Shown here piece by piece: positions 30,732 through 32,546 of a DNA stretch of 32,546 nt. Each line of letters begins with the position of its first letter. Positions within the stretch are counted from its first letter, which is position 1. A model generated the notes under the pieces. That model ran no database searches. It was given only the letters and a program-made list of their open reading frames with translations, and was not told where the DNA came from. Origin of the DNA: Mycolicibacterium moriokaense (GTDB lineage: Bacteria > Actinomycetota > Actinomycetes > Mycobacteriales > Mycobacteriaceae); the NCBI RefSeq assembly GCF_003201655.1, contig NZ_QJJU01000012.1, forward strand, positions 169,489-202,034, given 5' to 3'. The position numbers were made by a program, and so were the translations under genes.

Positions 30732-31166
30732 ATGGCTCGACTGCGCCCCGGTTGGCTGGTCGCCCTGTGCGCGGCGGTGCTGGCGGTCAGCGCCTGGCTG
30801 CCGTGGCTGACAAGCAGAGCCGACGGCGGCGGGCACGCCAATGCGATCGGCGGGATAGTCGGCAACATGCCGGTGCCGCCGCCGGGGTTCGGCGTCGGAC
30901 AGCTCATCACGCTGCTGGCGTCGACGTTGATAGTCGCGGGCGCGATGGCCGCGCGAGGTCTTTCGGGTCGGCTGGCATCAACGGCGGCCCTGGCCATTTC
31001 GGTTCTGCTGGTGGTGCTGACGATGTGGTATTACCGGCTTTACGTTTACTCGCCGGTCTCAGCGGGATACGGGCTGTACATCGGGGCTGCCGCCGCGGTG
31101 TTCGCGGTGTTGGTGTCGGTGTGGGCGATGTTCGCCGCGTGGTCGGCGGCCAGCCGGGTCTCATGA
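30732..31166 (+). CDS. Small four-helix membrane protein of unknown function
   Basis: The 144-residue protein is mostly hydrophobic. Segments near 8-26 (WLVALCAAVLAVSAWLPWL), 55-73, 81-100 and 113-140 are probably membrane spanning; a polar loop rich in Gly/Pro lies between the first two. The first segment could be a signal anchor. No family is recognised. It starts 9 bp after the hydrolase and overlaps the acetyltransferase start by 4 bp, so it is likely co-transcribed. Confidence 0.75.
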   Translation: MARLRPGWLVALCAAVLAVSAWLPWLTSRADGGGHANAIGGIVGNMPVPPPGFGVGQLITLLASTLIVAGAMAARGLSGRLASTAALAISVLLVVLTMWYYRLYVYSPVSAGYGLYIGAAAAVFAVLVSVWAMFAAWSAASRVS

Positions 31167-31759
31167 GCGGCTTCGTCGAACCGGTCACGCTGATCGGACA
31201 GCGCTGGGTGGCTCTGGAACCGCTTGCCCGCGAACATATTCCAGAGATCGCCGACGTCGCTGCGGACGGCGAGCTTGGCGAACTCTGGTTCACTTCCGCA
31301 CCGAAGGCAGAAGCCGTCGAGCAGTGGGTCGACGCACGGCTGGCATCCCAGAAGCCTGACGAAGGCCTGACGTTCGTGGTGCGCAACCTCGATGGCACGC
31401 TGATCGGCTCGTCGAGCTACTTGAACGTCGACGCACCCAACCGACGGCTGGAGATCGGCGCAACCTGGTACGTGTCGTCGGCGCGGCGCAGTGGCATCAA
31501 CAGTGAGACGAAGCTGCTGATGCTGGGCCATGCATTTGACGAGTTAGGTTGTGTGGCAGTCGAATTCCGCACCCACTTCTTCAACTCCGCCAGCAGGGCC
31601 GCGATCGAGCGGCTTGGCGCCAAGCTTGACGGTGTGCTGCGCAGCCACCAGGTGCTGCCCGACGGATCGCGCCGCGACACAGTGGTGTACTCGATCCTCG
31701 ACATCGAATGGCCTGCGGTGCGCAACAATCTGCAGTACCGGCTGGACAGCAACCGCTAG
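31163..31759 (+). CDS. GNAT-family N-acetyltransferase (RimJ/RimL-like)
   Basis: The 198-residue protein shows the GNAT layout of the RimJ/RimL group: VTLIGQRWVALEPLAREHIP at the N-terminus, LIGSSSYLNVDAPNRRLEIG in the middle, and the cofactor region around RRSGINSETKLLMLGHAF followed by VEFRTHFFNSASRAAIERLG. The typical WYVSSARRSGIN stretch places the acetyl-CoA loop. The substrate, a protein N-terminus or small amine, is unknown. The ATG overlaps the membrane gene stop (ATGA). Confidence 0.87.
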   Translation: MSGFVEPVTLIGQRWVALEPLAREHIPEIADVAADGELGELWFTSAPKAEAVEQWVDARLASQKPDEGLTFVVRNLDGTLIGSSSYLNVDAPNRRLEIGATWYVSSARRSGINSETKLLMLGHAFDELGCVAVEFRTHFFNSASRAAIERLGAKLDGVLRSHQVLPDGSRRDTVVYSILDIEWPAVRNNLQYRLDSNR

Positions 31760-31761
31760 CG

Positions 31762-32128
31762 TCAGGCGTGGCGGGCAGCCTCGGCAACCAGCTGCACGCG
31801 CGAGGTCAGGCCCAACTCGGCGTAGACGTGGGTGAGGTGCGTTTGCACCGTTCGCGGCGAGACGAACAAGCGCGTGGCCACCTCGCCGTTGCTCAGGCCA
31901 TCCTTGACCAACCGCACAACATCGTTCTCGGTCGGGGTGAGCGACTCCCACCCGCTGGCCGGCCGCTTGCGTTCCCCTCGCCCGCGCTGGGCGTACGCGA
32001 GCGGCCGACAATGCCGCACCCTCGGCCCATGCAGTGTCAAACTCCGCTTCCCCCAGGGAATTACGAAGCAATGCGACGTTGGCGTCGTGGTCGGCCGCGT
32101 AGATCGTGAACCGCACCGCACCGATGCG
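31762..32128 (-). pseudogene. C-terminal remnant of a LuxR-type (LAL-like) transcriptional regulator
   Basis: The C-terminal part has a clear LuxR helix-turn-helix: LTPTENDVVRLVKDGLSNGE, TRLFVSPRTVQTHLTHVYAE and LGLTSRVQLVAEAARHA. Upstream, homology continues in another frame as RFTIYAADHDANVALLRNSL and AEFDTAWAEGAALSA, typical of the end of a large AAA/LuxR regulator. Joining the frames requires a loss of about 8 bases near 31999-32010. The similarity stops at about 32128, where the P450 fragment begins on the other strand, so most of the protein is missing. Confidence 0.7.
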
Positions 32129-32418
32129 CAGGAACGATCGTGCTCGCCAACACCGCAGCCGCCAACCGCGACCCGGAAGTCTTCAGCGATGCTGACCGAT
32201 TCGACATCACCCGCGACAACACGGTCGGCACGCTGAGCTTCGGCAGCGGTGCGCATTACTGCCTGGGCTCACACCTGGCCCGGCTCGAACTCACCCAAGG
32301 GCTGACCGTGATGTCCCAGCGCATGCCCAACCTGCACCGCACCGGACCGGCCCCGTGGCCGTCGATGGTCGGAGTCACCGGACCAGTCTCGGTGCCAATC
32401 GAATTCGACAATTCCTAG
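32128..32418 (+). pseudogene. C-terminal remnant of a cytochrome P450
   Basis: The frame from about 32131 reads as the end of a bacterial P450: GTIVLANTAAANRDPEVF, then DRFDITRDN, the heme-binding FGSGAHYCLG with the cysteine ligand, and HLARLELTQGL, ending normally at TAG 32418. The N-terminal about 300 residues, including the oxygen-binding helix and the ExxR motif, are absent. It begins exactly where the LuxR remnant on the other strand ends, so both were cut by the same event. Confidence 0.75.
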
Positions 32419-32454
32419 GCATCGAAACTGCGGACAGATCGCATTGACAATGGC

Positions 32455-32500
32455 GGTTTCAAGGGATGGATGCAACACCCCTTCTGATTGAGGAGTGTTG
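32455..32500 (+). mobile_element. Possible left end of an insertion sequence, with RBS-hiding hairpin
   Basis: After the P450 remnant, a stretch beginning GGTTTCAAGGGATGGATGCA leads to a small ORF at the window edge. A stem CAACACCCCT (32473-32482) with AGGAGTGTTG (32491-32500), one mismatch and an 8-base loop, hides the ribosome binding site AGGAG (32491-32495). IS elements often protect transposase translation this way. The end of the element and its family cannot be seen; IS30 is only a guess. The exact boundary is arbitrary. Confidence 0.4.
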
Positions 32501-32502
32501 TG

Positions 32503-32546
32503 ATGGCCAGAGGAACGTTGCGGTCGCGGGTTCCGGTGTTTTGGGT
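32503..32546 (+). CDS. Start of a small ORF at the window edge, possible transposase
   Basis: ATG 32503 begins an open frame, MARGTLRSRVPVFW, that runs off the window. AGGAG (32491-32495) is 7 bases upstream but buried in a hairpin. The N-terminus resembles my memory of actinobacterial IS30-type transposases. Fourteen residues are too few to be sure. Confidence 0.4.
   Translation, partial: MARGTLRSRVPVFW

Noticed and set aside
31762..32256. Single 164-residue intact LuxR-type gene
   Set aside because: Only its last about 80 residues show homology; the N-terminal part is out of frame with the true LuxR remnant.
1..32546. CRISPR array, tRNA or rRNA genes, replication origin
   Set aside because: No regularly spaced repeats, cloverleaf-like genes or rRNA segments were noticed; nearly all sequence is protein coding.

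Overview
The window is high-GC DNA with actinobacterial gene style: many FadD/FadE-type acyl-CoA genes, start/stop overlaps of the ATGA type, GTG starts, and a fused RCK-pore-RCK channel. It looks like a Mycolicibacterium/Mycobacterium-type or closely related chromosome. I see no rRNA, tRNA or CRISPR array.

Left part (1-8201, minus strand). A truncated multi-pass membrane protein of unknown family lies at the left edge, preceded by a clear sigma-A-like promoter whose -10 box sits inside a 12-bp palindrome. The same palindrome, with one change, lies just upstream of the neighbouring TetR gene. Upstream of these is a tight minus-strand operon: beta-propeller (possible lactonase), GntR/UTRA regulator, AMP-dependent acyl-CoA ligase, classical SDR, second acyl-CoA ligase, and a small NAD(P)-binding protein.

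Centre (8343-24857, plus strand). This is a divergent, nearly gapless catabolic operon: SDR, Rieske oxygenase, Baeyer-Villiger-type flavin monooxygenase, then a nested inverted repeat, SDR, class III CoA-transferase, two large/small acyl-CoA dehydrogenase pairs, a ThDP enzyme, aldehyde dehydrogenase, a SnoaL-like protein, an SDR lacking the catalytic Tyr, a second SnoaL-like protein, and an amidohydrolase. The 123-bp divergent promoter region holds a perfect 14-bp palindrome and a degenerate second copy, probably the GntR operators. Together the two operons look like one pathway: oxidise a bulky, probably alicyclic or terpenoid/steroid-like substrate, insert oxygen to form a lactone or ester, hydrolyse it, activate the acid to a CoA thioester, and degrade it by dehydrogenation and possibly one-carbon removal. 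The substrate cannot be read from the sequence. The operon ends at a strong hairpin (24859-24918).

Right part (24993-31759). These are mixed single genes: VOC protein, atypical SDR, an S4 RNA-binding gene broken by a frameshift, potassium channel/RCK protein, BKACE-family enzyme, DUF985-type cupin, alpha/beta hydrolase, small membrane protein and GNAT acetyltransferase. A 25-bp near-identical repeat of the VOC gene end recurs 1.2 kb away and marks a rearrangement.

Right edge (31762-32546). The C-terminal remnant of a LuxR-type regulator (minus) abuts the C-terminal remnant of a cytochrome P450 (plus). Next comes the start of a small ORF whose ribosome binding site is buried in a hairpin, probably the left end of an insertion sequence cut by the window edge.
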